NCBI RefSeq assembly: GCF_018691265.1
Contig: NW_024881313.1
Span: 38,805,518 to 38,869,517, forward strand
Direction of reading: 5' to 3'
Length of the DNA: 64,000 nt
Source of the DNA: Tyto alba
Taxonomy: Eukaryota; Chordata; Aves; Strigiformes; Tytonidae
The first letter of the stretch is position 1. Each line of letters begins with the position of its first letter. Of this stretch, positions 1 through 12,740 are shown one piece after another. The notes under the pieces were generated by a model that had not been told where the DNA came from, ran no database searches, and worked only from the letters and a program-made list of their open reading frames with translations. The position numbers and the translations under genes are program-made.

Positions 1-1559
1 TTAATCCCTTTAATGTGTGCCATGTTTGGTACTCCAGTTTCTTAATCAAAATATCATGCAGTACCCAGGCAGTTGCCTTGAGGAAAATCTAAGTAAAATT
101 ACATCAGCACTCTTCCCCTTATTAACCACGCTTGTGCTGTTATCAGAAAATACATCAAATTAATTTGACAAGATCTATTTTTCATAAACCCAAGTTGATT
201 GGCAGCAATTATATTACCTTCCTTTGATTCCATAATAAACAAATTTCATATGAGCTATTTTTTTTATTTTTTTTTTTTTCCTGGTATTAATGGCAGGCTG
301 GCAGTCTAGAACCCACATTGTCCTGTCTCCTCTTTTAAAACACCGGCAGAACATTTATTTTCTTCTGGTCCTCTAGAACTTCCCTCAGGTTCAAAGACTT
401 TTGAATAGGCTCCAATCCCTTCTTGGCCAACTCTTTAAAAACTCCTGGATGTAAATGATCTGAATCTGCAGATTTATTAATGGCTAGCTGTGGGAGATGC
501 TGATTACCATCTCCCTTGCTTATGGTTAGAGCCATAAGTGTGATCATCATCAGTGTGTGGTAGAAGTAGCTTGTGCAGCTTTTTCTCAAAATGCAGAACT
601 GAAGTATTTATTGAACACGCAGGGCTTTTCTTGGTTATTATCCATGGTTCCACCATTCCCCTAGAGTAACAAATTAATGCTCTCATCAGGGTTTCTTTTG
701 TTGCTTGTACAAGAAAAACGCCTTCTCTTCAACCTTGACTCTGCTGACTATAAATATTTCTTGAAGTCCTTTATTTCCCTTATTGATTTTCTCCACTCCT
801 CAGCTCTAGTTATGACAAAAATACCTTTCTTTTTCCATACATTACACAGTTTTTATTTGAATACAACAACTCACTTGTTTTATTCCTTATCTTAAATACC
901 TACTTTTACTTTCCTTCTTAATCTGGCTTAAAGAAAAGCCAGTATGGTCTCTCTCCTTGTTGATAAGGGCTGTAGATTTTAAATCAGTAAGTAGAAACAC
1001 TCTTGAATAGTTCACATATTGACACATGTGAAGTCTCTCCTATTGAAGCAACTGCTATTTGACCATTTGGATCTGTTCCTCCTTTGTTGTAAGACGAGGC
1101 CCATAAAGAAATCTCCCTGGGATGCAACACGTGAGGTATAAATTTACCATTCTTAATTTTCAGAAATGTTAATGGTCTTTCTCTGATGTGCAGCCCAGCC
1201 TACATCACCCAGGTCAGAGCTTCCATGTGCGTGCATCCAATCTCCCTTAAAGAGCAGAAAAGTGCTTGAGGACATGGTTGTCTTGTTCTTTGTTGAAACT
1301 TGGTGGTCATTAGTTCATGCCACCTTCTGGTCTGCTCTTCCTTCTTGTGTGGTTATGAAGGTTTTCTGATTCCTTCCCTTTCGTCTCTCACCAGTAGACA
1401 ATTGTCATTGTGGTTATAGACAGTTATCTGGTGTTGCTATTGTGTGCACATTCAGACTTCTCCCTTACATCTGGATGAAATATTTGCCAGACACCTTGTC
1501 AATCAAACCAAGTTTGTTAGTACTGGACCTTGTTTTGTAATTTTGTAGGTAAAGGTTTT
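1..1559. other. Intergenic, no gene seen
   Basis: Unique AT-rich DNA with a few T-runs (for example near 260-280). No recognisable coding sequence or element. Confidence 0.6.
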
Positions 1560-1680
1560 GTGATTTTGTCATTAAAGCAGTTTGGTCCGACCTCATACCT
1601 GGCCTTGCTCTGAGCAGGAGGTTGGAGTAGAGATCTGAAGTCCCTTCCAAGCTGAATTATGCTGTGAGCCTATGATTTCT
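1560..1680 (+). mobile_element. CR1 LINE 3'-end fragment
   Basis: The text GAGCAGGAGGTTGGA, then GATCTGAAGTCCCTTCCAAGC, and the closing CCTATGATTTC follow the 3' end of bird CR1 elements (GGAGGTTGGACTAGATGATCT, GTCCCTTCCAACC, TTCTATGATTCT). It is diverged and 5'-truncated, which is usual for CR1. Confidence 0.78.
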
Positions 1681-2194
1681 TTGGTTAATCGCCTCACTTA
1701 AAAATAGGAAATAGTATCTGAAAAACAAAATTTTCAATTATGACTTAATTTCAAAATTCCCTCTTCTAATGAAAATATGTTTCCTGGTAGGCTTCAGCAC
1801 CAGACTCAGGTACCTACGTTTAGATGTCTACACCATGTAAGCTGGTGCCTAAGATTTTCTGATAACTGATAGAGATCGATTTGCTGGAGCTCACAGAGCA
1901 ATCTGGTCAACCAAACGTGGGTGAGCTGCACTGGGATCTCTGGGATCTGCTGCTGAGTTGCTCGCATGGTGAATGCATGATGCCATGTGGGATTGCAGCC
2001 CCCTGAGCAGGGCTGACAGATATGGCACAAGAGCTCAGGGGAGCCTAGTGCCCTCTGCAGCCATAGCCTGAAAACATCTCACTTGGCATGAGGCACCACA
2101 CCACGGACTGCAGTGGGAGCCCTGACACCCAACGCCCATGGAGACAGCCTGCATGTGGGTGTCTGAGTCTGGAGATGACTCCTGAATTTGAATC

Positions 2195-2330
2195 TGTAAA
2201 CATGAAAAAAGCATTGATAAACTCCTGGAGTCTGTTGCTAGAGAAGGTTGTTGAGGCAGATACTATCATCGGGTTCAAAAAAGGGCTAGACAAATTTGTG
2301 GACAACAGGTCCACCCATAGATAAGTAGAG
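2195..2330 (+). mobile_element. CR1-like LINE fragment
   Basis: GGGTTCAAAAAAGGGCTAGAC, AAATTTGTGGACAACAGG and TCCACCCATAG match the widespread sauropsid CR1 phrase GGTTCAAAAAGGGGTTAGACAAATTCATGGAGGACAGGTCCATC, which I recall rather than searched. It is degraded. The small open frame across it is residual or chance and is not a gene. Confidence 0.65.
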
Positions 2331-2339
2331 GAGCAGGCA

Positions 2340-3024
2340 GAGGTGCACCCTTCATTATTCCTGTGTAGTGGGTTTGGACGCTGGGGCAACATGACTGCAG
2401 AAAGAGGCCTCCCTGGAGAACATCTCCTATTGCTGTGGTCACTGACAGGTTACTGGTCTGGCTCAGTAAAGCCTTTCTTGCACTCTTACTTTCTAACGAC
2501 GTTGCTTAATGAGAAAATGCAGTTTTTCATTTGAGATTACTTTAACATATGTCTTTCTCCCCCTCTAACTTTTTGATTCCCCACAAGATTTTCAAAAATT
2601 GCTTTACATATGTCTCTGGTCAGCTCTGCAGGTGTCTGCAGGACCCCGAGCCCACTATGGATATCTCTCCAGAGCTCCCACGCTCTTTGGCATGAAACCT
2701 TGCTGAATTACAGACTCCTGCCCAAGCACCCACTTCATTTGGGCGTCCAAAGCTGTGACTGGCTTGGATGGTCCATTCCTCTCCGTGGGAGGTTACTGGC
2801 TCTGCAGAGGGATGCCTTACCAGGACTCTGATCTTGCTCCTGAGCCAACACATTTTATAACCCGTTTTTTCTTAGTGTAAACTGACATTGGCAGCAGTTT
2901 ATGTCAATATGTTGGGCCAATCCCCCAAGACTCCAGATAAGAGGCAAACACTACACTCTTCTGCTGCCTACAGCATTGAGAGAGAGGCCAGACTTGATCT
3001 AATCTTTCTGTTTGCATTAGAAGC
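2340..3024. other. Intergenic, no gene seen
   Basis: Unique sequence between a CR1 fragment and a MIR-like fragment. Short frames on both strands are unlike any protein I know. Confidence 0.55.
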
Positions 3025-3195
3025 ATGCCTAGAGGCCTTGCTGTGCTAGGTCCTACATGTCGACCTAACGAGAGACGGTTCCTGCCTTGAGTACCTGGCA
3101 GCCAAAAGAGGCGAGGGAGATGGAAAATGTGAATGGAGCAAAAAGCACAGAGAGCATCTCACCCAGGGTCACTTGGCAGTGGCCAGCAGAATATT
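3025..3195 (+). repeat. Ancient amniote MIR-like SINE fragment
   Basis: CTTGCTGTGCTAGGTCCTACA, ACGAGAGACGGTTCCTGCCTTGA and GGGTCACTTGGCAGT follow a repeat I recognise in bird and turtle DNA (TTGTGCTAGGCGCTGTACA, AGAGACAGTCCCTGCCC, AAGGTCAC). The exact family name cannot be fixed by eye; it is MIR/CORE-SINE-like. Confidence 0.6.
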
Positions 3196-3199
3196 TATG

Positions 3200-3750
3200 T
3201 CCCCTGATGACATGTTAGGGGTTATATGGCATATGTGTGTTGAAAGGAGAAAGCTGAGGAAGAGGAGGTATTCGGATGGGTTTGGGCTTGGTCAGTAGTG
3301 TGTCCTCACAACATTTGAGAGAGCACCCTTGCACCCTGGTCCAGGGACTCCCCATGTAGGGAACCGCAATGCTCTTGTGGCTTGGCATTACAAATTATGA
3401 ACGATAAGCATGGATCATTATGAATGGTCAGCAGCAAATTTGACCTTGACAGTGCTCTTGAGGGCACTGGAAAACACCTCAGGGGAATGCACGGTTTACT
3501 TAATTAGCTAAATAAGGCCCTGGGAGCTGGGTGTTGAAAGCTCTGTTATTTAATTGCACTCATTTCTCTCACATCATATCTCCTCACTGTGCATGCCCCA
3601 CCTGCTTTAGTCATCGTGAGCTAACTGGCGAAGATGGACATTTCCCAGTCACCAAGGCAAGCTGGTGGGAATGGGATAGGAAAGGGCAATGAACTCTTCT
3701 GAGCTGCACCCACATTTCAAGTCTAACCAAGCTGTGGTGACACGGGGTGT

Positions 3751-3781
<31 letters not shown>

Positions 3782-4799
3782 CCCCTTGAATAATTGCTCT
3801 TACTGAGAAATCTAATGGGAGGCAACTGCTGTAAAGGGCAGTCAGCTGGAAGTCAGGCTGGAAGGATGCCGTGGGGCTCCCAGCCTTGCAGAGAAGAAAT
3901 TTGCAGGGTGGCTGCAGAAGGTGTGATCCCAGCTGGGACCAGAGTCCAGCAGAGGGCACTTGCTGAATGCTGCAGGCTGCGGCACCCGTCCTTGGGCCAC
4001 AGTTTAATTACAGGCCTTGGCATATAGCAATATCGTTGTGTAGAGTCTATGGTGTGCTGGTTTTGGCTGAGGTAGGCCTATGGTTACTCAGTGTATCAGT
4101 TTCATAAACTCGCCTGCCTGCCCTTTGTAACTCAGTTAATAATGATTAAATGATTCTTTAACAATGCTGGGTAGATTTCCAGCTATTTTTCAATATGCAT
4201 TAATAATCCTTGATGCTGGTGAACTTCCAAAATTCCTGGGGTCTGGGTTGCTGAAATGTACCCACATTGATGGGTCTGATTCTCTGTTCCCTTGGGCAGT
4301 CATTTACTGGTATTTAAAATGCAAAGTAGGTGTAAGTGAGTGGAGAATGCTGATATTGGTAGTATTTTCTCCTAATGGTGCTCAGGTTTGTGAACGTAGT
4401 CCAACACCCCTTGGTGCTGTGGGAGCAGCAGGCTTCAGTAGGCTTTGGAGGGGACTGGGCATGGCTATGCAAGGTGAGAGGCAGTGAGGCATGGGATGTT
4501 ATCCAAAACTCCTCCAAAGGCTTCAACTTGCTGACTCTGTGCAATTAGGCAGGTGTCTCTTGAGAACAGGCTTCTCTAGTGCTGGGTCCTATCATGAGGG
4601 AAAAAGTTCAGATGCAAAATTTCCTGCAGCAGCTGGGATCATCTGTCTCCTCTCATATCCAGAACCTAAGAGTATAAATATGCAGAACAAACCTTACAGG
4701 GGATTTGTCTTTAGCTGATCTTTGCAAATCCAACAACACATGGTTGCAGTTTTGGGGCAATTGCAGACTCTGAGCTGTAAGATTCAAGAATAAAACAAT
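3200..4799. other. Intergenic, no gene seen
   Basis: Unique sequence with the 28-bp T tract. The 107-codon frame near 4,164 has no recognisable domain and poor initiation context. Confidence 0.55.
3754..3781. repeat. Poly(T) tract, 28 bp
   Basis: Uninterrupted T run in unique sequence. No retroposed body or target duplication is obvious beside it. Confidence 0.95.
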
Positions 4800-4990
4800 A
4801 AAACAGTAAATTCCTAGACTCTTAGAACTGGGAGGTAAAAACACAAATGATCATCTGGTCTGATCACTGGCATCATACAAGACAGAGGGCCCCACCCAGT
4901 GATTCCAGGGGCAAGATTTAAATACCAAGCTAAAATATCTTTTTAAGGAAAAAAGGATGGCCTTGATTTAATGAGTTTATCTCATTAGCT
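4800..4990 (-). mobile_element. CR1-like LINE 3' fragment
   Basis: On the plus strand, CTTAGAACTGGGAGG, GATCATCTGGTCTGATC and CACCCAGTGATTCC follow the reverse complement of a sauropsid CR1 3' end (AGAACTGGAAGGGACC, GGTCATCTAGTCC). The element therefore lies on the minus strand. The right boundary is uncertain because the match fades after about 4,960. Confidence 0.62.
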
Positions 4991-7900
4991 AGTAAATTAA
5001 TTCTGCTCCAGGTTGAACATGTATGCTTCAGCTCTAGCACCAGCTGATCTAGTGAGTCATCTGTTTCTAGATATCTGCTTTAGGATGGAGTGAATGCACC
5101 CCACAGTGCTGAAGACTTTGCTGGCAAGATCCATGCTGCCCATAAAGGCAGCTGAATGAGGTTAGTTCGGACAGACATTCACCACATTTAGTCACGTGAA
5201 AGCAAGCCAGTATAGGAGCTTTATCTTTTAGCTCTTGAGTCATGTAATACTCAATTCTGTTAGATTAAGGAAGCATCTGCTGTTAGAGAGCCTTGTCCTA
5301 TACTGCAATGCAACATTTTGGAAGGAATCAACAGATCTCTGGCAACGTTTGATGGCTACACACAAAAGCTGGCTAGATACCTGGCTTAGTTATCCATCTG
5401 TGCCCACCTATGGACATCAAGGCTCAGCTCCTCAAAGGAAAAGATTCAGGCAACTTTTTTCACTCATATGACAACCAAAGATACGAGAGGTGTACTCTGC
5501 TGCATTAGAAAAACTCACTATTTGGCAGCTAAAGTCAGTAGGTGTTAGTCCCTTAAGTTATAGCTAAGCCACATTTGAAGCCCTTGTTGACTGATAAGCA
5601 ACAGTACAAAGTCCTAAAGGACTCTGAAGTAATCTTCCATGCAAATAAATTTGCAACCCTCAGATGGCTGGGTTCTTGTAATCCTCTTTTTCACTAGAGG
5701 AGGACTATCAGCCACTGCCAGTTATGAAGAAGTCTTTTTGTTTTGGGGCCAACATTGTCAAAATGCTCTGTAATTCATGTTGTGCTCCCTGCAGGACAAT
5801 TTAACCCTCCAAGGGTTTCCAGAGCCTCAGAGTCAGTGGGAGCTAAGGATGAGGTTCAGCTTATCTGCTTTAGGGTGAGATAAGTTGTACTCCATCTGTA
5901 CTAAGCAGATCACCATGGCCTATAAAGGAGTCTGTGAGGACTACCACCGAACCAGAGGGCTTTATTTCATGTGTTTGCACTTGGCCAGATGATGCCTGTA
6001 CAAAGTCTTCTCCACCTTCTATATGAAAAATCTTTTTGAAATTTGTGAATCCTCCATTAAGGCTGAAGTTTTCCTCAAGTGAAGGAGTATTCCCCTCCAC
6101 TCATCCTTCTCCAGGGATGGCAATTACCCAAGAGAACATTTGTAGAACAAGATGAAGTAATGAGTCTGAATCCCTTTGGAAAATGATGGTTGTATGCTGA
6201 AAGGTCTCATCAGACTCTGCCTGGGGAGTCTCAACTTCATGCCTGATGTTGTTTTTCTCCTGATGTCATGAACAGACAGCTCTGGCTTCTCCACATCATT
6301 GAGATAGCTTGCCCTCAGTTCTAATTTCCTGGTGTCCCATATGGTCCACCTCTTAACTGCTGGCTTTGAGTCTGCGGTGACCCATCAGGCTTCCTGGACT
6401 TCAGGTGAAAGGAGGAACTTAGATCCAGCCTGAGCCCTGCCACAGGGACAGTAAGGATGTCATAGCTCAAACCACACAGGGCATTCAAGTTCCCTTTCTA
6501 ACATAGCTAAAAGAAATAGAGCCACTACCAGTGGGACTCAGAATCAGCATCCCTGATGATCATTATGTTTCTCCAGGATATTCCTCTTTAGCTTTTACAT
6601 CTACCAAGACATTGAACATCTGACTGCTCTCTTCCCTATTTCATTTTCTAGGCTGTCTAGCTCTGTGATGCCCCAATCTGGGTTTACAATTTTCTGTATC
6701 CCAGGCTCTTCAGTGCATCATTCTTCAATGCCAAGGAACTGCCCGGTGCCCACAAGAAGCATAATCAGAAGATCACTCCTCCTACTTGCCACCTCTGTTT
6801 GGTCTAAATTTTATGGAAAATAGAGTGTCTTTCCATGGAAATGAGTGGGCTTTGGAGCAGGTCCAGAAGGGTGGCTATGTCCCACTGGGAACCCAGGAGA
6901 GCGAGGATTGGGTGTGTGTGCTTAAATGCACCCATTTTTAAAGAGAACATGGGATTCTGCTTCAGATATGTTTGATAACGAGCTGATAATGAGGCTGCAG
7001 GCCAGGCTCCTCATGTAGCTCCATTTGGAGACTTCCCCCAGACAGAGATGTGGGCATACATCCCCCCCTTCCTTGTGTGTTTCTATCCTTTGTTTTCTGT
7101 GCTTTGAAGCTACACCTTAGCACTCTGGGATCCAGCCAGACATTAAGAGGTGATGAATCAGCACCCAAACCAAAATCCAAAAGCCCAGATGCTCAGCTGG
7201 CGTGAAATGGCAGCTTCCTACTGAAGTCAGTGGAAATGGGCTGAGTTGTATCAGCTGAGGGATTGGCTGTAGGGGTTTTAGGTGAATTATCCTCTATTTT
7301 CTCAAGACATTAACAGGCTGAAGCAGGTAAATGATCGTTGGTATATGGTGCCTGGCTGCAGAGAACACCTTTCACCTTGATGTCAGGTTTTTAATACACC
7401 CAAGCCTTGGCTTTGCAGGATAACACACTAAAGGGGATCTAAAGGAATCATCCTTCATTATCAGAGTCATCCCATTATTGAAATAGCTCCAGTGATTCTT
7501 CACAATTACAATGCCTAATTTGCCCTCTGAGCAAAAATGATATTAACACCAATGACATGCTCAGCCCTTTTTCCACCTGCAAATGTTTTGGGTAATCATT
7601 GCAGGTGCTTCTTTATAAAATGAAGCAACTGCCTTTAAATATTTCAATTATTTTTATTAGATTCCACTGTTTTGCAAACCTCATTGGCTGCTAGCCAGTC
7701 CTCAACCTATCTCCCTGACTTTGAGTGGCTTAATATTGAAAAGGATTCGCCTTGCCCTTAGACTGGATGTGTTTGTACAAGTGAACTGTCTGTTGATACA
7801 AACAGATGTGCAAACCCCAGATTTCTTGCATGTTTGGTCCACCTGAGTCCTGAAAAAGCCATATACACCCCAGCCGATAGCGTGATATAAGGACTACTAT

Positions 7901-9457
7901 GTAAATGTGATGTTGTTTGGTGCAGAGTGCAGAGTTTGGTTGTTTCTGCAGCAAGTTTAAAGGTATGATTAAAGTTTGATTCTGTGGACACTGACTTCAT
8001 TGAAAAGTGGAATCAGGTGGAGGCAACTGGGCCAGTCCCAGAAGGGTGTGTTGCTTAGGGTCAGTCACCAAGCCTATACCAAAACTGCCACCATCTCCAG
8101 TGAGAACTCTGTGTGGATCATTTTTGGAGGATTAGACACCAGAAACTGTGTTACAGAGATTCATGGCTCTTCCTTTTTCCTATTCTCCTTCCCTCTTCTT
8201 TGTAGAGAAGCATGACTACCTGTGGAAATTGCCTGGAATATCTTTAACAAAACAACACTTGCACGTACTTTTTCTCACAGTAGTTGCACTTCTTCCCAGT
8301 ATATGTAACTTCCCAATCCCCTCCCCCCATTTATGAAGCAGATCTATTTCCTTCCACAGCCACATCCTTTGGAGACGATGGAGCAGTCAAGAAAGCCCTA
8401 AAAATACAGGTCTTACTGCCTATGACAGATATCTTTTCCTGGTTAGTAGCTGGAGATTAGGTGAGATGGGCTTAGGGCTGGTTGTATGGCCATTCGTATG
8501 TAAAACACAGCTCACAAGGATGCAGAAGATTATCATGGCTCCATTTTCTAAGGCAGACAAAATATCTCCCTTGTTGGACTCTCTGCAAGCAGGTCCTATT
8601 GCCTGTCCATTTCCCGACCCTCTTCAAGTGTCACCAGCAGGATGAGATATGGTGTAAGGAAACCCCTCTGCCTCTCTTTAGGGCTCCAGTGGCCTGGGGA
8701 TGGCTTGCCAGACTGTCTCCATCCCTGGTGTTGGGGCTCATGCCTGGCCCATCTGGCCCATCCCAAGTGAGGTGAGATAGCCATCGCCTCCCCTTGTTCT
8801 GCCAACACTTTCCCCCCTTCACCCAGCTGCTAATTGCAGTTCACAAGGAGACGCTTGCTAACACCTTTCACCACCTTTACCTTCTCGCTGGGAAATTGAA
8901 GGACTTTATTGGCCCAGGAACAGACATTCAGACTTCAAAAGAAATCCATCCTGTTTGTCTTTGGAGGAGGGGGACTCTGTTTGGGGCTCAGAAAGTGCAT
9001 GCAGCACATTGCTTGCAGATCCTGCATGAGTCCACCAGGACACGGAGGGACTTACGTCAACGAAACTACTAACCTGTTGGTGGCTTTAGCTGAAAGTGGC
9101 CAATAAGCTTAAAAAGTTAGTGGGAGAAAAGAAGGGGTGGCTTATGTGGCTTAAAATCACAGATAGTGGCCTGCTGACAGCCAACATGTTCGGATGCATC
9201 TGTCCGGGTAGATAGAGCCACAGGTGTAGGATGTGTTTGCTCCAACATCAGGTTTCTCAGCTATCAGTGTCAGTGGCAGGCAGGTGGAGGGTGGTGCACA
9301 CAACTGCTGTTTTTGGTTCACTGCCTTCCCAAATTGTTCATAGAACCAAAAAACGTCAAAACCTTTTTGCTTTGAGATGGTTGAAATGCTGTATTTGACT
9401 CACAAAATATCAATTTTCTGTTGTTTCTAAGATCTCACTGGATTATTTTAATTACTT

Positions 9458-9505
<48 letters not shown>

Positions 9506-10649
9506 GGCAAGAAGCGCCAAGTGAAAAAGCAATCAAGACGTTTGACTTTTTGAGATGTTTCCCCAAATCCTTTTCTTTAAATGCTCCCACAAAACCATCT
9601 TGGATGAATCAAAACTGTGTTGCCACACCGATCACTTCTCCCACTTCACAGATGGTAGAATAAAGCCACTGGAGACGTAGAGGCTTGATTGCTCACTGTA
9701 CTGAAGTAGCAACCCACTCCTCACCACCACAGTGTCTGCATCCTCAACACCTACTCAGAGCGGGAGGACGGGCAACCCACAGGTTACCTGACCTTCAAGT
9801 GGGAGCTGAGACCTCCTGTGAGGTCCTGGCTGAGCAGCAAGGCTCTTAGGTCAGTTTTGCCTGTCCTTCTCTCAGCCCATGTGCCTTTGGCCATGGATTT
9901 CTTTCCCTGAAATGGATGTTTGTTTTTTTTTTCCCCAATACCCTGGATGTTATCTATAAAGGAGAGGCATTTTTGGGGGATGTGAAATGGCTGGTGGGAA
10001 TGAGGATTAGTTTGGGATGAGCTCTGCACAGCCTCATTGAAATGAGGGTTGCACTTGCAGCTGGGAGGTGGGGAGTAGAGATGGACCCTGGTGAAGGTGT
10101 TGGGGTGTGCTGAGCTTGGGCACAGACCCAGAACCATTCCTGTGGGACCTCAGTGGGGCACCCATCTTCACAGAGACAGGCTTAGCCTCCCTCCATTGAG
10201 TGACTCTGCTTGCCACACTGCAGCGTTTGCTGTGCACAGCCTGGGACTCTGGTTTTCTACAGGAGCTATGTCAAAGGCATTTGGACATCTAAAGCCCTTA
10301 GGCTCCCCAAGCAAACAGAACCCCCCAAGAAACCTAGCTTTGAATTTGTGTGAGTAGCACCTCCTGATGAAGGAAGTGCAAAATAGCAATACTTGGTTGT
10401 TCTCTGTCATGACCCAAATGATGTCCATGGCCTGGACGCAGATAAAAATGTTTCAGCCCCACCTGCCACTGGCACTGGAGGAATTTGGAGTGAGTGTGGA
10501 ACAGCTTTTGGGCAGGTGGATAACGGCAACATTGGTCATGCCTTGACATTGACCTGGGAACCACCTCATCCACGCAACCCAGGGTGGAGAGTCCCACCCT
10601 CCCCACCCTGTAGCCCTTCAGTAAGAGCTCTCAGCACAATCTGCAGAGA
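4990..10649. other. Intergenic, no gene seen
   Basis: Mostly unique sequence. The stretch 7,450-7,700 is AT-rich and element-like (CATTATTG, TTATTAGATTCC). At 8,850-8,880, CACCTTTCACCACCTTT is T-box-site-like. The 40-bp T tract lies at 9.46 kb. Possible MIR-like remnant near 9,640-9,700, too weak to call. Confidence 0.5.
9460..9505. repeat. Poly(T) tract of 40 bp followed by six A
   Basis: The longest mononucleotide run in the window (T 9460-9499, then A 9500-9505). The T-A junction makes it locally self-complementary. No element body is recognisable on either side. Confidence 0.95.
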
Positions 10650-10755
10650 ACACCAGTAAATAACCCTCATTATACAAATGGGGAAAACAGAGGTACAGAG
10701 CAGGGACCTGATCTCCCTCTTGTTTTACTGGGTATAGGACCAACCCTGTGACTAG
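10650..10755 (+). repeat. MIR-like SINE core fragment
   Basis: CTCATTATACAAATGGGGAAAA followed by CAGAGGTACAGAGCAGG matches the MIR-type core text CATTTTACAGATGGGGAAAC, TGAGGCACAGAG. The flanks are too worn to delimit precisely. Confidence 0.6.
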
Positions 10756-11339
10756 CCATCCCAAATCCCATTTGGCTGCTCTATTGCCAAACTGTGTCGT
10801 GGGATGCCCACAACATCTGTGTGATGCTACGCCCGGGGACACCACTGCTGTAGGAAATGGATAACCTTTGTATTCAAAATATGATTAATGCAACTGGTTG
10901 ACCAGAGCACCAAGCCTCCTCTCAAGCGATAATCACAGCTTTTCATCCTTGTTGAGGAGCAGACAGTGTTAATGGCTGTTCAAATTCATAAACGGCAGCT
11001 TCTCCTGGTTGGGCTAACCCAATGGCTGTCAGCAGCACCTAGAAATACAGCTTTCTTCACCACTTTACAGGCACAACTCCTTATGCAATTCACAGTCCAG
11101 CCCTAATATAAACCACAACCTTCTTTTTTACCCGCTTCATGAAGTAAAAATGCCTATGCAGAATTTCCATTTAAATCTAATCAGTTGCTACATGGGCCCA
11201 TCGTTTTTGCTTGGAAATGCACAGGACATGTCCATACAGCTCTACAGCACTATACTCCTCCCTACACCCTCTCCACCCCCGCTTCCCACCTCCCCCCCCT
11301 CCTCAAACTATGACTCATCTTAAGGCAGAAGGTTAATTT

Positions 11340-11720
11340 AGGTTAATTATCTTCCTGGTTAGCAGTGCATACATGTCCTGAGCAGCAATAAAGGTTTGAC
11401 ACCCCTCCTGCTGCTGCAAATCAATTTTCTTCCTCATTTACTGTAAATGGAAATGAGCCAGGTTCTCTGGCATCAAAGTAAACATTTCTCTGCATGAAAC
11501 TCAACTTGTGAACCTGGTAATTTCAGATTTGCTTATAACATGCACATTTGCCAAGAAAAAAGAAAAGCAGCTGTTTGATGTCTCCAAAAACTAGAATTAG
11601 CCCTGTAGATCAAACATCAGTTTGCCTGCTGCTTTAATAATGGAAGGATCCAGTTGCATTAAGAACGAGGATATCATTACACTATGTACGGTGCTTACAT
11701 ATAAGCTAACCCCTAATTCC
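11340..11720. promoter_or_regulatory. Candidate non-coding regulatory block
   Basis: Low-repeat, AT-rich sequence of balanced composition. It contains ATCAAAG (11472-11478, TCF/LEF-like) overlapping GTAAACA (11478-11484, forkhead-like) and a CAGCTG E-box near 11,570. Motifs of this length occur by chance, so the call rests on texture and clustering only. Confidence 0.25.
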
Positions 11721-11757
11721 CTTACTTAACAGCTAATGCATATGATTATTATTTACT

Positions 11758-11900
11758 CTTTGAGTTAGAGGCTCAACCGTGATCCCAGTCTTGCGGTGTT
11801 AGGTGCTCTACAGACATGCACAAAAGGAGAGTCTCTGCCCCGAAGAGCTCGAAGTCTAAATAGACACAGAAGACAACAAAGAAAGTGTTACTGCCCTTAG
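11758..11900 (+). repeat. Ancient amniote MIR-like SINE fragment
   Basis: GTGTTAGGTGCTCTACAGACATG and GAGTCTCTGCCCCGAAGAGCTCGAAGTCTAAATAGAC match the same family as at 3.03 kb, which typically reads CTGTACAAACA, GTCCCTGCCCCAAAGAGCTTACAATCTAAATAGAC. This is the clearest copy in the window. Confidence 0.72.
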
Positions 11901-12589
11901 GGAAGAGGAGCATGAAGGGGCACGCAAATACCCCAAAGCAAGTTTACAGCAGAAGCAAGAATAAGACGCTTGTGGTTAGAGTCCTAATCTAGTCAGCTGC
12001 CACTCCTGAAGGTGGATATCTTTAAAAGGTGGAAGTGAGTTCCCCTAACTTTAGCCTCTTGCAAATGGGGCTTTTCATCAAAGCTGATCGTTCAGGCTGT
12101 CTCCATAGTCAGTGGAGACACGTCAGCACCTTTGGAGGATGATTCACTGCATCCTCTATAGGTGGGACTCTTGTCCCAGTGACCACAGAGTCTGGAGCCG
12201 TATTGATTTATCTAAAATGAGACTTTAGAGCCCTTTGAGATGCCTTGAAGTACCTACAACAGCCAAAAATGTCAGCAGCCATGGCATATGTATCAGAGAC
12301 CCTATGCTGGTGAACCTGGTGGATGCCAGGAGGGATCTTAAGGTTTCTCATGTGAACTGAGTCCTGAATGACCAGATGAGACTATACATTTCAGTAGAGG
12401 AGGTGAATCCCAAATCCAGTTCCCAATCCTAAGAGCAGGGCTGTAGGATATAGGATATTTTTCCCTCAGGGGCAAGTGTACCTTTCCATGAGCTGTAGGT
12501 AAAAGGTGATATGAGAAAGTATGAGGAGACTTTTTTTTTGCTAAACAAGATCCAAATTGCTCACTAGAGATACAAGTTCTGTTCAAAGA

Positions 12590-12740
12590 CATTCTGTGCC
12601 ACCTAGGTATTGTTTTTTCTTCCGTATAGTGAGAATGATGATCCCTACTTTCACCCCAGATGCTGATGGAAGCCTCTACTTGAGGTTAACATGGTGCTTT
12701 GAGAACCTTGGAGGAAAGAGGCTACAGAAATGAAAATTAT
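12590..12740 (+). repeat. MIR-like SINE tail fragment
   Basis: The 3' part, GTGCTTTGAGAACCTTGG followed by AGGAAAGAGGCTACAGAAATG, matches the tail GTGCTTTGAGATCCTCGG, ATGAAAGGCGCTATAGAAATG of a common sauropsid repeat. Upstream, CCGTATAGTGAGAATGATGATCC fits its CTGTAAAATGGGGATAATGATA segment. Confidence 0.68.

Noticed and set aside
2088..2324. 78-codon plus-strand frame at 2.1 kb
   Set aside because: Its 3' half is the CR1-like fragment, so it is repeat remnant and not a host gene.
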